DNA of 64,000 nucleotides from Anaerotruncus massiliensis (ex Togo et al. 2026) (GTDB taxonomy: Bacteria > Bacillota > Clostridia > Oscillospirales > Ruminococcaceae): NCBI RefSeq assembly GCF_900199635.1, contig NZ_LT962687.1, positions 2,108,541 to 2,172,540 on the forward strand. The letters are read 5' to 3'. Below, piece after piece: positions 37,220 through 45,627 of the stretch (the first letter of the stretch is position 1; each line of letters starts with the position of its first letter). Position numbers and translations under genes: made by a program. The notes beneath the pieces were generated by a model. It was not told where the DNA came from. It was given only the letters and a program-made list of their open reading frames with translations, and made no database searches.

Positions 37220-37756
37220 TTAAACAGACGTTTGATTCTCAGGTTCCAAATCCAGCGCGCTCTCCAAAAGGTAGCTGAGCTCCAGCACGCTTCGGAACTT
37301 CCGTTCCTCCTTCGCCTCCAGCCAGCGGACCGTTCCCTGCCAGCTGCTGTTCTGCCGTGCGTACACATGCACCGAAAAGGTCGCGCAACTGCCCCAGCCT
37401 TCCTGCATCACCCGTTCGTTCCATGGCTGTTCCAGCCGGGGGAGCAGGTCCTCTTTCATCTGATGGTAGCGCCTGATTCCATTCTTCCCAAAGGATCTGA
37501 GCGCGGTGTCCCGCTGGGGGAATGCCAAATGGTCCAGCAGGACGTCCAATTTCATGACCAGGTCGTGGAACCCGGTAAACGGAATCTTTTCCGCAAAACA
37601 ACCGTTATGCAATTCACCCTGAACGATTCTCAGGGGAACGGCCTCCGTAAGGCCTCCGCCGCCCGAACGGCGGCGAACCACACACTCTGAAATCGTATTG
37701 ACGTTAACGATCGTCACCGGGATGTTGCCGGAATACTGTCTGATCGCGGCTTTCAT
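37220..37756 (-). CDS. Conserved hypothetical protein heading the surface operon
   Basis: 178 residues, no signal peptide or membrane span, so cytoplasmic. The C-terminal part reads FSVHVYARQNSSWQGTVRWL, then KFRSVLELSYLLESAL, a pattern I recall from small clostridial proteins of unknown function. It begins 35 nt upstream of the giant gene in the same direction, with GGAGGG before its ATG and a promoter at 37922-37894. A regulatory or assembly role for the surface locus is possible but not shown. Confidence 0.65.
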   Translation of the reverse strand: MKAAIRQYSGNIPVTIVNVNTISECVVRRRSGGGGLTEAVPLRIVQGELHNGCFAEKIPFTGFHDLVMKLDVLLDHLAFPQRDTALRSFGKNGIRRYHQMKEDLLPRLEQPWNERVMQEGWGSCATFSVHVYARQNSSWQGTVRWLEAKEERKFRSVLELSYLLESALDLEPENQTSV

Positions 37757-37893
37757 CCGCCCGCCCTCCGTTCGTTACCGCTTATAAGTCCCAAAGATGT
37801 CACAAAAGGTACACGATATGAAATAGGTGGAATTCCCAGTAAAATATTTTTAGTTCTGAATAATATTAGTATATATAGGAAAATACTGTTAAA

Positions 37894-37922
37894 AGTATAG
37901 CACACAAAGCTCCAGATTACAA
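37894..37922 (-). promoter_or_regulatory. Promoter of the surface operon
   Basis: TTGTAA (37922-37917), 17-nt spacer, TATACT (37899-37894) on the minus strand, in a strikingly AT-rich stretch (37800-38080). Confidence 0.7.
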
Positions 37923-37952
37923 TAGAAATTGTTCATAAAATCTTAAAATTTC

Positions 37953-37981
37953 TTGACTAATTGGGTCACAAAAAGTGTACT
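37953..37981 (+). promoter_or_regulatory. Promoter reading toward the collagen-like gene
   Basis: TTGACT (37953-37958), 17-nt spacer, TGTACT (37976-37981). Divergent to the surface-operon promoter, about 30 bp away. Confidence 0.5.
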
Positions 37982-37987
37982 TTTTGA

Positions 37988-38129
37988 GAATTTTTCCAAC
38001 TGTCCCCAAGAAGAACAAAATGCCCAAATGCGCTTTGTAATTTATTTTTCATTTTCCAATTTAGAATCTTTAAAATTTGTGACCAAAAGGCCGCGCGAAA
38101 ACCCAAAAAGTTTTTGCGCGGCCTTTTTT
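37988..38129 (+). ncRNA. Possible small RNA, about 140 nt
   Basis: Bounded by the promoter at 37953-37981 and a strong terminator (38085-38127, AAAAGGCCGCGC / GCGCGGCCTTTT, then TTTTTT). The inside is AT-rich; the one frame (from 37953) runs into the terminator and lacks a ribosome site. No RNA family recognised. Confidence 0.35.
38085..38129. terminator. Strong bidirectional terminator
   Basis: 12-bp stem extended by A/T pairs, with T-runs on both strands. Confidence 0.85.
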
Positions 38130-38531
38130 GCGGGATTCCGCCCTTGATTACGCACCCGTTTCCCTGAAATTCGTATAAAATCAAATGGGATTTAATCCCT
38201 GAAAAGGATATCCCCGAGGCCCGCAAAACCGTCCGCGGGCGGTATCCGCGGACCCGCCTCCAGTCACAGCGCCGCCGCGGGTCGCCGGGAACGAGTGAAA
38301 AAACGGGCGCAAAACCGAATCCGGAGAGCAAAATGGACAGCCGCAAAACAATTGGTCCCTTTTGGGGGTTTTTACTTTTTCCGGGGGAGCCCGAACGCGG
38401 TTAAAAGCGAATGGAATCCACCGAAATCCATTCGGCATTTTTGACCGGGCGGAGGCCAGAACGGCATCCCCCCTCCCTGAATAAAATGGAGAGAGAATAT
38501 TGGGATTTTTCCCTGAAAAGGATGAACGCAT
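38130..38531. other. Upstream region of the collagen-like gene with a duplicated motif
   Basis: No gene seen. GGGATTTAATCCCTGAAAAG (from about 38187) recurs as GGGATTTTTCCCTGAAAAG (from about 38501, just before the start codon). Both are followed by GAT. The repeat includes a small palindrome and the ribosome site, so the first copy may be the relic of a deleted or duplicated gene start. Confidence 0.5.
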
Positions 38532-39929
38532 ATGACAACCGAACGTTCAAACGAATGTCGCCGTCCCCGCTGCGGCCGGCCCTCCTGCTGCTGCGGTCCC
38601 ACGGGGCCAGCCGGTCCCGCGGGACCCATGGGGCCAGCCGGACCCACGGGACCACGGGGAAATACCGGACCCGCCGGGCCTGTGGGGCAGCCGGGCATGC
38701 AGGGACCCACGGGTCCGATGGGGCCCATGGGGCTTCCCGGCTTGACCGGGCCCACCGGGCCCACCGGGAACACGGGAGTGGCCGGCCCGCAGGGGAACAC
38801 CGGGACGACCGGGCCGGCGGGGCCCACCGGCGCCACGGGGCCCGCAGGCCAGCCAGGGCTTCAAGGGCCCACGGGCCCGATGGGGCCCATGGGGCTTCCC
38901 GGCTTGACCGGGCCCACCGGGCCCACCGGGAACACGGGAGTGGCCGGCCCACAGGGGAACACCGGAGCGACCGGGCCGGCGGGACCCGCCGGCGCCACCG
39001 GACCAGCTGGTCCGCAGGGACCCGTCGGCGCGCAGGGGCCCATCGGCGCGCAGGGCGTCACGGGACCTGCGGGTACAACCGGACCGGCAGGTCCGCAGGG
39101 ACCCACCGGAAACACGGGCGCGGCGGGGCCTGCGGGCGGTCCCGGCCCCACGGGGCCCACGGGCGCGGCAGGCGTTTCTGTGACAGGTCCAACCGGGCCT
39201 GCCGGCGTCACAGGAGCCACCGGCGCGACGGGCGCCACAGGCGGCACCGGTCCCACAGGCCCCACGGGCGCGGCAGGTGCCTCTGTGACAGGTCCAACCG
39301 GGCCAACCGGGCCTGCCGGCGTCACAGGAGCCACCGGCGCGACGGGCGCCACAGGCGGCACCGGTCCCACAGGCCCCACAGGCGCGGCAGGCGCTTCTGT
39401 GACAGGCCCGGCCGGACCCACCGGAGCCACGGGACCTACGGGAGAAGCAGGTCCCACAGGTGCGACAGGGCCGACAGGTGCGACGGGACCGACCGGGCCG
39501 GTCATCGGCGCGGCGGCTTCCCTTTCGAGTCACGACGCACAGACCTTCAACGGGCCCAACTACGGTCTGGTCACCTTCGACCAGACGGGCAGCCTGCACA
39601 ATTTTTCCCTTTCCAACAACCGCCAGAATCTCATTGCCGGGATCGCGGGGCTCTATCTGATCGAATACGGCGTACGCGCGACGACGGGTACGCCGGGGTA
39701 CTGCACCGTCTCCTTTACGCCCGGCGGGTACGACGTGGCCGGGCGGGTCCCGCTCACGGCGAACACGATGGTGGGCGGCTCGATCATCAGCCGGCTGGGC
39801 GCGCAGACATGGGTGGGCCTGCACGTCGCAGCCACCGACAACAACACCCCCGTATCCCTCCCCGCTACGCCCGATTACCGCAACGCCTACCTGACGATCA
39901 CGCGCATCGGCCCCTACCCCGACGCCTGA
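38532..39929 (+). CDS. Collagen-like surface/exosporium protein (BclA type)
   Basis: 465 residues. The Cys-rich start ([20 protein letters not shown]) leads into about 300 residues of Gly-X-Y, mostly GPTGPT and GATGAT with Thr in Y. The register is broken by three G(V/A)SVTG inserts. The C-terminal 130 residues form a globular domain of the C1q/TNF-like jelly-roll kind ([20 protein letters not shown]). In known Firmicutes such proteins trimerise and form hair-like naps on spores, with O-glycans on the Thr residues. Internal repeats of 162 bp and 114 bp show tandem expansion. Sporulation-specific expression is inferred, not shown. Confidence 0.88.
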   Translation: MTTERSNECRRPRCGRPSCCCGPTGPAGPAGPMGPAGPTGPRGNTGPAGPVGQPGMQGPTGPMGPMGLPGLTGPTGPTGNTGVAGPQGNTGTTGPAGPTGATGPAGQPGLQGPTGPMGPMGLPGLTGPTGPTGNTGVAGPQGNTGATGPAGPAGATGPAGPQGPVGAQGPIGAQGVTGPAGTTGPAGPQGPTGNTGAAGPAGGPGPTGPTGAAGVSVTGPTGPAGVTGATGATGATGGTGPTGPTGAAGASVTGPTGPTGPAGVTGATGATGATGGTGPTGPTGAAGASVTGPAGPTGATGPTGEAGPTGATGPTGATGPTGPVIGAAASLSSHDAQTFNGPNYGLVTFDQTGSLHNFSLSNNRQNLIAGIAGLYLIEYGVRATTGTPGYCTVSFTPGGYDVAGRVPLTANTMVGGSIISRLGAQTWVGLHVAATDNNTPVSLPATPDYRNAYLTITRIGPYPDA

Positions 39930-39945
39930 CCGCCGCAACCGTCGC

Positions 39946-39978
39946 AACCGGGGCCGCGGGAACCCCGCGGCCCCGGTT
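39946..39978 (+). terminator. Hairpin after the collagen-like gene
   Basis: AACCGGGGCCGCGGG / CCCGCGGCCCCGGTT, perfect 15-bp stem with loop AAC; no T-run follows, so termination is uncertain. Confidence 0.5.
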
Positions 39979-40081
39979 CCCGGCAGCGGGAGCGGACCGG
40001 TATGGAGTGTTTTCACATTGCCAGCGCCCGCTATGCATGATAAAATGGAAACGGTGATTTTCAAGGAACGGGGAGGATGTC

Positions 40082-41407
40082 ATGCAGCTGCAGGGAAAAC
40101 GATTGCTTTTGGTGGGGTTCACCCTCTTTTCAATGTTCTTCGGGGCGGGGAATCTGATCTTCCCGCCCTTTCTCGGCGCGCAGGCCGGGACAAGCACCTG
40201 GCCCGCCATGGCCGGGTTCGCGCTCAGCGCCATCGGCTTCCCCATCCTCGGGGTGGTCGCCGTGGCGCGGTCGGGCGGGCTCTCCCGGCTGGCCGGGCGG
40301 GTGCATCCGCGCTTTGCAGCCGTCTATACGATGCTCATCTATCTTTCCATCGGGCCCTGCCTCGCCATTCCCCGCACCGCCAGCACCTCCTTTGAAATGG
40401 CCGTCTCCCCCTTCCTCCCGCCGGACGCACCGTTCGGGCTCCTTCAGTTCGGCTACTCCGCCCTCTTCTTCGGCGTGGCGCTCCTGCTCGCCCTCAAGCC
40501 GGAAAAGCTCACCGACCGGTTGGGCAAGGTCCTCTGTCCCACCCTGCTGCTGCTCATCCTCGTCATCTTTCTGGGCTGCGCCCTGCGGCCCCCGGGCGGG
40601 TACGGCGCGGTGACGGACGCGTACGCGTCCAACCCCGCGGTGCAGGGGTTTCTCGTCGGTTACCAGACGATGGACACGATCGCCGCGCTCAACTTCGGCA
40701 TCGTCATCGCCCTCAACATCCGCGCAGGCGGCGTTAAGGACGACGGCGCCGTCGTGCGCGGCACCGTCCGTGCCGGCTGGCTCGCCGGCGCTGTCCTGCT
40801 GGCCGTCTACGCCATGCTCGCCCATATCGGCGCCCTTTCGGGGAGCGCGTTCCCCGGCAGCCAAAACGGCGCGGAGGCCCTCACCCGGCTCGTCTCCGCC
40901 CTCTTCGGACCCTTTGGGAGCGTGTTGCTCGCCGCCGTCTTCGTCATCGCCTGCCTCAACACCTGCATCGGCCTCATCAGCTGCTGCAGCGAGTACTTCC
41001 ACGAGTTGTTCCCGCGCGTCTCCTATCGCTGGTGGGCACTCTTCTTTGCGCTCATGAGCATGGCGATCGCCAACCTCGGCCTCAACCAGATCCTCGCCGT
41101 CTCGGTTCCCGTGCTCGGCGCGATCTATCCGGTGGCGATCGTGCTCATCCTGCTCTCCTTTTTCCACCGCTGGATCGCTCCGCTCGGGAAGATCTATCCC
41201 GTCTCCATCCTCTTCACCGCGACCGCCAGCGTGCTCTACGCGCTCGCGGACGCCCATCTCGCCATCCCCGTCCTCACCCCCGCGATGAAGAGCATCCCCC
41301 TCGCGGGGCTTGGGCTCGGCTGGGTGCCGCCCGCCGCCGCGGGCATCCTGCTCGGGGCGCTGCTCTCGCTCGCACCGGGGAAAAAGGGCGGAAAAGGGGC
41401 CGCATGA
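40082..41407 (+). CDS. brnQ: Branched-chain amino acid carrier BrnQ
   Basis: 441 residues with about twelve membrane segments. The family start is clear (GFTLFSMFFGAGNLIFPPFLG), followed by YTMLIYLSIGPCLAIPRTAS and GYQTMDTIAALNFGIVI. It imports Leu, Ile and Val by Na+ or H+ symport. ATG follows GGGGAGGATGTC. Single gene with a terminator at 41444-41482. Confidence 0.93.
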   Translation: MQLQGKRLLLVGFTLFSMFFGAGNLIFPPFLGAQAGTSTWPAMAGFALSAIGFPILGVVAVARSGGLSRLAGRVHPRFAAVYTMLIYLSIGPCLAIPRTASTSFEMAVSPFLPPDAPFGLLQFGYSALFFGVALLLALKPEKLTDRLGKVLCPTLLLLILVIFLGCALRPPGGYGAVTDAYASNPAVQGFLVGYQTMDTIAALNFGIVIALNIRAGGVKDDGAVVRGTVRAGWLAGAVLLAVYAMLAHIGALSGSAFPGSQNGAEALTRLVSALFGPFGSVLLAAVFVIACLNTCIGLISCCSEYFHELFPRVSYRWWALFFALMSMAIANLGLNQILAVSVPVLGAIYPVAIVLILLSFFHRWIAPLGKIYPVSILFTATASVLYALADAHLAIPVLTPAMKSIPLAGLGLGWVPPAAAGILLGALLSLAPGKKGGKGAA

Positions 41408-41443
41408 CGCGGTCCCCGTGCGGCCTGCGTGAAACGGAAAAGA

Positions 41444-41482
41444 CCCCCGGGCGACTGAATACAGTCGCCCGGGGGCCTTTTT
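41444..41482. terminator. Terminator of brnQ, abutting tRNA-Leu
   Basis: CCCCCGGGCGACTG / CAGTCGCCCGGGGG with loop AATA, then CCTTTTT. It also ends the convergent tRNA transcript. Confidence 0.9.
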
Positions 41483-41568
41483 GGTGCCGGTAGCCGGGGT
41501 CGAACCGGCACGGTATCGCTACCAACGGATTTTGAGTCCGTCACGTCTGCCAATTCCATCATACCGGC
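41482..41568 (-). tRNA. tRNA-Leu (anticodon CAA)
   Basis: 87 nt with encoded CCA. Acceptor GCCGGTA/TACCGGC, anticodon stem ACGGA/TCCGT with loop CTCAAAA (anticodon CAA, reads UUG), a long class II variable arm and T-arm CCGGTTCGACCCCGG. Confidence 0.95.
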
Positions 41569-41580
41569 GGATACGAGGAT

Positions 41581-41609
41581 AGTATAGCAAATCCGCGCAG
41601 AAAAGGCAA
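41581..41609 (-). promoter_or_regulatory. Promoter of tRNA-Leu
   Basis: TTGCCT (41609-41604), 17-nt spacer, TATACT (41586-41581) on the minus strand. Confidence 0.75.
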
Positions 41610-41696
41610 GAGCGCATTGGCGTTTTTTCGCACGTAACAGCTGTATGTTACGTATGTACATCTTTCATATTTTGTTTTCTTGCCGCGGATTTTCTC

Positions 41697-41725
41697 TTGC
41701 CTTTGTGAAAAGCACATGTTATAAT
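41697..41725 (+). promoter_or_regulatory. Promoter of a short transcript
   Basis: TTGCCT (41697-41702), 17-nt spacer, TATAAT (41720-41725). Confidence 0.7.
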
Positions 41726-41731
41726 AGCTAA

Positions 41732-41872
41732 AAAGTATGCGGAACACACTGTGCAAGTTGCCGGTAGCGCCGTAATGATCAAGGTTATCCGCGGGCTCGG
41801 GCTTTGGGGAAACGGTTTTGAGTTCTCGCCGGAATAACAAAAGGGACGGTTCTTGGAACCGTCCCCTTTTTT
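41732..41872 (+). ncRNA. Candidate small RNA, about 140 nt
   Basis: Starts behind a good promoter and ends in a textbook terminator (GGGACGGTTC, TTG, GAACCGTCCC, then TTTTTT at 41843-41872). No reading frame with a ribosome site. The 5' GCGGAAC can pair with an internal GTTATCCGC, and the middle can fold further. No match recalled to 6S, SRP, tmRNA or T-box sequences. Confidence 0.5.
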
Positions 41873-41961
41873 ATCCGTTTTCTCACCGCGCCCGGGCGGC
41901 GCGCCCCTCCCCGAGCGGGGAAAAGCCGGAGGACGGCTGATTGATCAGCCGTCCTCCGCTT

Positions 41962-43002
41962 CTATTCCACAACGATCGCGGCCGCCCGGCGTTCGACCGC
42001 CTCGCCGATCACGGCCGCGCTTGGCAAAACGTCCTTCAAGCGGCGCAGCAGTTCGTCCGCTTGCGCTTTCGGCACCGCGAGCAGCAGGCCGCCCGACGTC
42101 TGCGGATCGGCAAGCAGGTCGCGCAGCACGCGCGGCACCCCCGCGCCGTAGGCGGCGCGCTCCCCGACATAGTCGCGGTTGGCGTAGGCCCCGGCGGGCA
42201 GGATGCCCATCTCGGCCAAATCCGCCGCGCCCTCCAGCAGGGGGAGCTCCCCGGAAAAGAGCCGGACTGTGACGCCCGAGCCCTCCGCCATCTCGAACGC
42301 GTGCCCAAGCAGGCCGAAGCCGGTCACGTCGGTGCAGGCGCTCACCGGGAAGTCCGCCGCGATCTCCGCCGCCGCGCGGTTGAGCGCGGACATCGACGCG
42401 ATCGCCGGGGCGAACGCCTCGGGCGTGATGAGCTCCGCCTTCGCGGCGGTGTTGAGCACGCCCACCCCAAGGGGCTTGGTGAGAATCAGCAGGTCGCCCG
42501 GCCGCGCGCCGGCATTCGCGAGGATCCTGCGCGGATCGACGAAGCCGCTGACGCAGAGGCCGTATTTGGGCTCGTTGTCCTGGATCGTGTGCCCGCCCGC
42601 GAGCGCCGCGCCCGCCTCGCGCACCTTGTCCGCGCCGCCCGCCAGAATCGCCCGCACCGTCTCCTGCGGCAGGCAGGAGGGGTAACAGAGCAGGTTCATC
42701 GCGAGCTTCGGGACGGCGCCCATCGCGTAGATGTCCGAGAGGGCGTTGGCCGCCGCGATCTGCCCGAAGGCGTAGGGATCGTCCACCACCGGCGGGAAGA
42801 AATCGACCGTCTGCACAAGCGCGAGCTCGTCGCTGATGCGGTAGACACAGGCGTCGTCGCTGGTGTCGAAGCCGACCAGCAGGTTTTCATCGTGGAACTT
42901 TGGTAAGCCGCACAGAACCTGTGCGAGGACCCCCGGTCCGACTTTGGCCGCTCAACCGGCCGTGGAGGTCATTTGGGTGAGCCGTTTTTCCTGTTCCGCC
43001 AC
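41962..43002 (-). CDS. selD: Selenide,water dikinase, a selenoprotein with Sec17
   Basis: 346 residues if the in-frame TGA at 42954-42952 is read as selenocysteine. The frame is open on both sides of it: LTQMTSTAG-Sec-AAKVGPGVLAQVL upstream and DTSDDACVYRISDE, VQTVDFFPPVVDDPY downstream. Sec falls at residue 17, the catalytic Cys/Sec position of SelD, and Lys20 follows. A 7-bp hairpin CGCACAG-GTT-CTGTGCG at 42909-42925 can serve as the SECIS element. The GTG start 43002 follows GGGAGG at 8 nt. SelD makes selenophosphate from selenide and ATP, for selenocysteine and for labile-selenium hydroxylases. Automatic calling would start falsely after the TGA. Confidence 0.93.
42909..42925 (-). promoter_or_regulatory. 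Putative SECIS hairpin of selD
   Basis: Perfect 7-bp stem with GTT loop, starting 26 nt after the UGA codon; the loop region AGGTTCT resembles the G/U apical loop bound by SelB. Confidence 0.55.
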
Positions 43003-43100
43003 GATGCGAGCCTCCCTTCCGTGCGATTTCCCGTATCCCGCGCCCGGGGATGGTAAATCCTGCCGGGTTGTGCTATCATGGATCTATCGGGATTATCTAT

Positions 43101-43129
43101 AGCATAGCCCACTTTGCCTAAAAAAACAA
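43101..43129 (-). promoter_or_regulatory. Probable promoter of selD
   Basis: TTGTTT (43129-43124), 17-nt spacer, TATGCT (43106-43101) on the minus strand. Two ATCTAT copies (43082, 43095) lie just downstream. Confidence 0.5.
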
Positions 43130-43139
43130 GCCTCAAAGG

Positions 43140-43168
43140 ATGACTTTTGGGGCGGATTTTGGTATAAT
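43140..43168 (+). promoter_or_regulatory. Promoter of lysR-yqeC-yqeB-xdhC
   Basis: ATGACT, 17-nt spacer, TGG-TATAAT (43163-43168) with an extended -10. Confidence 0.65.
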
Positions 43169-43206
43169 GGATGAAAAGTCGGACTTTTCCGAAGGGAGGC
43201 GGGCGG

Positions 43207-44139
43207 TTGGATTTTAAACAGCTCGAGGCGTTTTCCGCCGTGGTGAGCCTCGGCAGCTTCTCCCGCGCGGGGGAGCGGCTCTTCCTCACCCAGCCGACGA
43301 TCAGCGCACACATCCGCTCCCTTGAGCGGGAGCTCGGGGTGCAGCTCGTCGTGCGCACCACCAAGGAGGTCTACCCCTCCGAGGAGGGCAAGCGGCTCTA
43401 CGCCTACGCGCAGAAGCTGCTCCGCCTGCGGGACGACGCGATCGCCGCCGTCACCTCCTCCGCCCCGCCCGTCGGCGGGATCGTCACCGTCGCCGCGTCG
43501 AGCATCCCGGCCCAGTACGTCCTGCCCGGAGCGGCCGCCGCTTTCGGCCGCACCCATCCCGACGCGGCGGTGCGCAGTCTCCGCTGTGACAGCGCCGCCG
43601 TCGTCCGGCAGGTCGCGGAGGGGACCGCCGACCTCGGCATGACCGGCACCGCGATCCCCTCCCCGCGCTGCGTCTTCCACGACCTGTGCGGCGACGAGCT
43701 CGTCGTCGTCACCCCCAACACTGAACGCTACCAGGCGCTGCCGCGGGAGGGCTTTCCCCGCTCGCTGCTGCTGCGGGAGAAGTTCATCCAGCGGGAGGCC
43801 GGGTCAGGAACCCGCCGCGAGTTCGAGCGGTTCCTCGAGGAGATCGGGGTCTCGCCCGAACGGCTGAAGGTCGCCGCCGAGATGGACGACCCCGAGGCGA
43901 TCAAGCGCGCCGTGTCCCAGGGTCTGGGGATCTCCATTCTCTCCCGACGCGCCGCCGCCGATTTTGAGCGGTTCGGGCTGCTGCTCGCCTTCCCGCTCGA
44001 GGGGGGCGCGCTCGGGCGGCGGCTCTACCTCGTTCAGCGCAGGGACGGCCGCCTCTCCCCCGCCGCGCGCGCGCTGGCGGAATTTCTGCTCGGGCAGTTC
44101 CGGGACGCCGAAGGAGGGAAACCGTATGGAGCTCTCTGA
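43207..44139 (+). CDS. LysR-family regulator, selenium-metabolism type
   Basis: 310 residues with TTG start (43207) after AGGGAGG. N-terminal winged helix DFKQLEAFSAVVSLGSFSRA, LTQPTISAHIRSLERELG; then the periplasmic-binding-like effector domain. Divergent to selD and first in an operon with yqeC, yqeB and xdhC, the position of the LysR regulators associated with selenium genes. The effector (selenium, molybdate or purine) is not known. Confidence 0.85.
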   Translation: MDFKQLEAFSAVVSLGSFSRAGERLFLTQPTISAHIRSLERELGVQLVVRTTKEVYPSEEGKRLYAYAQKLLRLRDDAIAAVTSSAPPVGGIVTVAASSIPAQYVLPGAAAAFGRTHPDAAVRSLRCDSAAVVRQVAEGTADLGMTGTAIPSPRCVFHDLCGDELVVVTPNTERYQALPREGFPRSLLLREKFIQREAGSGTRREFERFLEEIGVSPERLKVAAEMDDPEAIKRAVSQGLGISILSRRAAADFERFGLLLAFPLEGGALGRRLYLVQRRDGRLSPAARALAEFLLGQFRDAEGGKPYGAL

Positions 44140-44842
44140 ACGGCTGGGGCTCTGCCCCGGGCGGGAACGGATCGTGTCCATCGTGGGCGCGGGGGGCAAG
44201 ACCACCCTCATGTACGCGCTCGCCGGGGAATATGCGCGGCGGGGGCTGCGCGTGGGCGCGGGGACGACCACCCACATCCTGCGCCCCGCGGCAGACGGCC
44301 GCGTCGCGGTCGTCTGCGACGGCGATCCCGGCGCGCTGGAACGGGCGCTCGCGGGCGGGCGGATCGCCGTTGCCGGCACGCCGGCGCGGGGCGCCCCCGG
44401 GAAACTCGCCGCGCCCGCGCCCGAGACGCTCGCGTGGCTCGCGGCGCACACCGACGCGCTCTTCCTCGAGGCGGACGGCTCCCGGCGGCTGCCGGTGAAG
44501 TTTCCGAACTCCACCGAGCCGGTCATCCCGGAGGGGACCGGCCGGGTGATCGCCGTGGCGGGGCTGTCGGCGCTCGGCAGGCCGTTCGACGAGGTCTGCC
44601 ACCGCGCCCCGCTCGCGCGGGAGGCACTCGGCATCCCGGAGGGGGCCTCCGTGACCCCCGGGATCATCGCCCGGCTGCTGCTCGCGGGCTACGGGAGGTT
44701 TTCCCCCACCGTGCTGCTCAACCAGGCGGACACCCCCGCCCTGCGGGAACAGGGGGAGCAAGCCGCCGCCCTGCTCCGTGCGGGCGGCATTGAAAAAGTA
44801 CTCATTCTTTCGCTCAGACAGGAGGCGGAAATCACATGCTGA
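44126..44842 (+). CDS. yqeC: Selenium-dependent hydroxylase accessory protein YqeC
   Basis: 238 residues with a P-loop near the N-terminus (ERIVSIVGAGGKTTLMYALA) and DALFLEADGSRRLPVKFPN. It is known only by co-occurrence with selenium-dependent molybdenum hydroxylases; a nucleotide-driven maturation role is inferred. Overlaps the lysR end by 14 bp, with AAGGAGGGAAACCGT before its ATG. Confidence 0.88.
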   Translation: MELSERLGLCPGRERIVSIVGAGGKTTLMYALAGEYARRGLRVGAGTTTHILRPAADGRVAVVCDGDPGALERALAGGRIAVAGTPARGAPGKLAAPAPETLAWLAAHTDALFLEADGSRRLPVKFPNSTEPVIPEGTGRVIAVAGLSALGRPFDEVCHRAPLAREALGIPEGASVTPGIIARLLLAGYGRFSPTVLLNQADTPALREQGEQAAALLRAGGIEKVLILSLRQEAEITC

Positions 44843-45627
44843 TCTTCATCAAGGGCGCGGGCGACCTCGCCACCGGCGTGGCCTGGCGGCTGCACAACTG
44901 CGGCTTCCAGGTCGTCATGACCGACATCGCCCGGCCCACCGCCGTGCGCTGCACCGTCGCGTTTTCCCGCGCGGTCTATGAGGGCGCGGCCGAGATCGAA
45001 GGGGTGACGGCGCGGCTCGCGCGCGACCCCGCCGACGCGCTGCGGATCACCGGGGAGGGCGAAATCGCGGTGCTCGTCGACCCCGAGGCGGCCGCGATCG
45101 AAATGCTGCGGCCCCCCGTCGTCATCGACGCGGTGCTCGCCAAGCGCAACCTCGGCACCAGAATCACCGACGCGCCCGTTGTGATCGCGCTCGGCCCCGG
45201 TTTCACCGCCGGCGCGGACTGCCACGCGGTCGTCGAGACCAAGCGGGGGCACTATCTCGGCCGCGTGATCTACGCGGGAAGCGCGATCGCCAACACCGGC
45301 GTGCCCGGCGACATCGGCGGCTACACCTCCGAGCGGATCATCCGCGCGCCCGCCGACGGCCCCTTCGCCCCCGCGGCAAGGATCGGGCAGCTCGTGCGGG
45401 CGGGCGACGTCGTCGCGCGTGTGGAGGGGGAACCGGTGCGCGCCCTGATCGACGGGGTCGTGCGCGGCATGCTGCCCGAGGGGACCCCGGTGACGCGCGG
45501 GATGAAGTCGGGCGACATCGACCCGCGCGGCATCGTGGAATACTGTCACACCATTTCCGACAAGGCGCGCGCCATCGCGGGCGGCGCGCTGGAGGCGGTC
45601 CTGCACCTGAGGGGAGGGGTCCTGTGA
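44836..45627 (+). CDS. yqeB: EF2563-family selenium-dependent molybdenum hydroxylase system protein (YqeB)
   Basis: 263 residues: an N-terminal nucleotide-like fold (MLIFIKGAGDLATGVAWRLH), IALGPGFTAGADCHAVVETKRGH (shown in part), and NTGVPGDIGGYTSERI. The family is defined by linkage to selenium-dependent molybdenum hydroxylases, and its exact reaction is unknown. It overlaps yqeC by 7 bp and xdhC by 4 bp. Confidence 0.88.
   Translation: MLIFIKGAGDLATGVAWRLHNCGFQVVMTDIARPTAVRCTVAFSRAVYEGAAEIEGVTARLARDPADALRITGEGEIAVLVDPEAAAIEMLRPPVVIDAVLAKRNLGTRITDAPVVIALGPGFTAGADCHAVVETKRGHYLGRVIYAGSAIANTGVPGDIGGYTSERIIRAPADGPFAPAARIGQLVRAGDVVARVEGEPVRALIDGVVRGMLPEGTPVTRGMKSGDIDPRGIVEYCHTISDKARAIAGGALEAVLHLRGGVL

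Noticed and set aside
42816-42960. Treating selD as a gene starting at the internal codon 42816 or as a pseudogene because of the TGA.
   Set aside because: The coding signal continues upstream with SelD motifs, and the TGA is exactly at the catalytic residue in a genome with Sec machinery.
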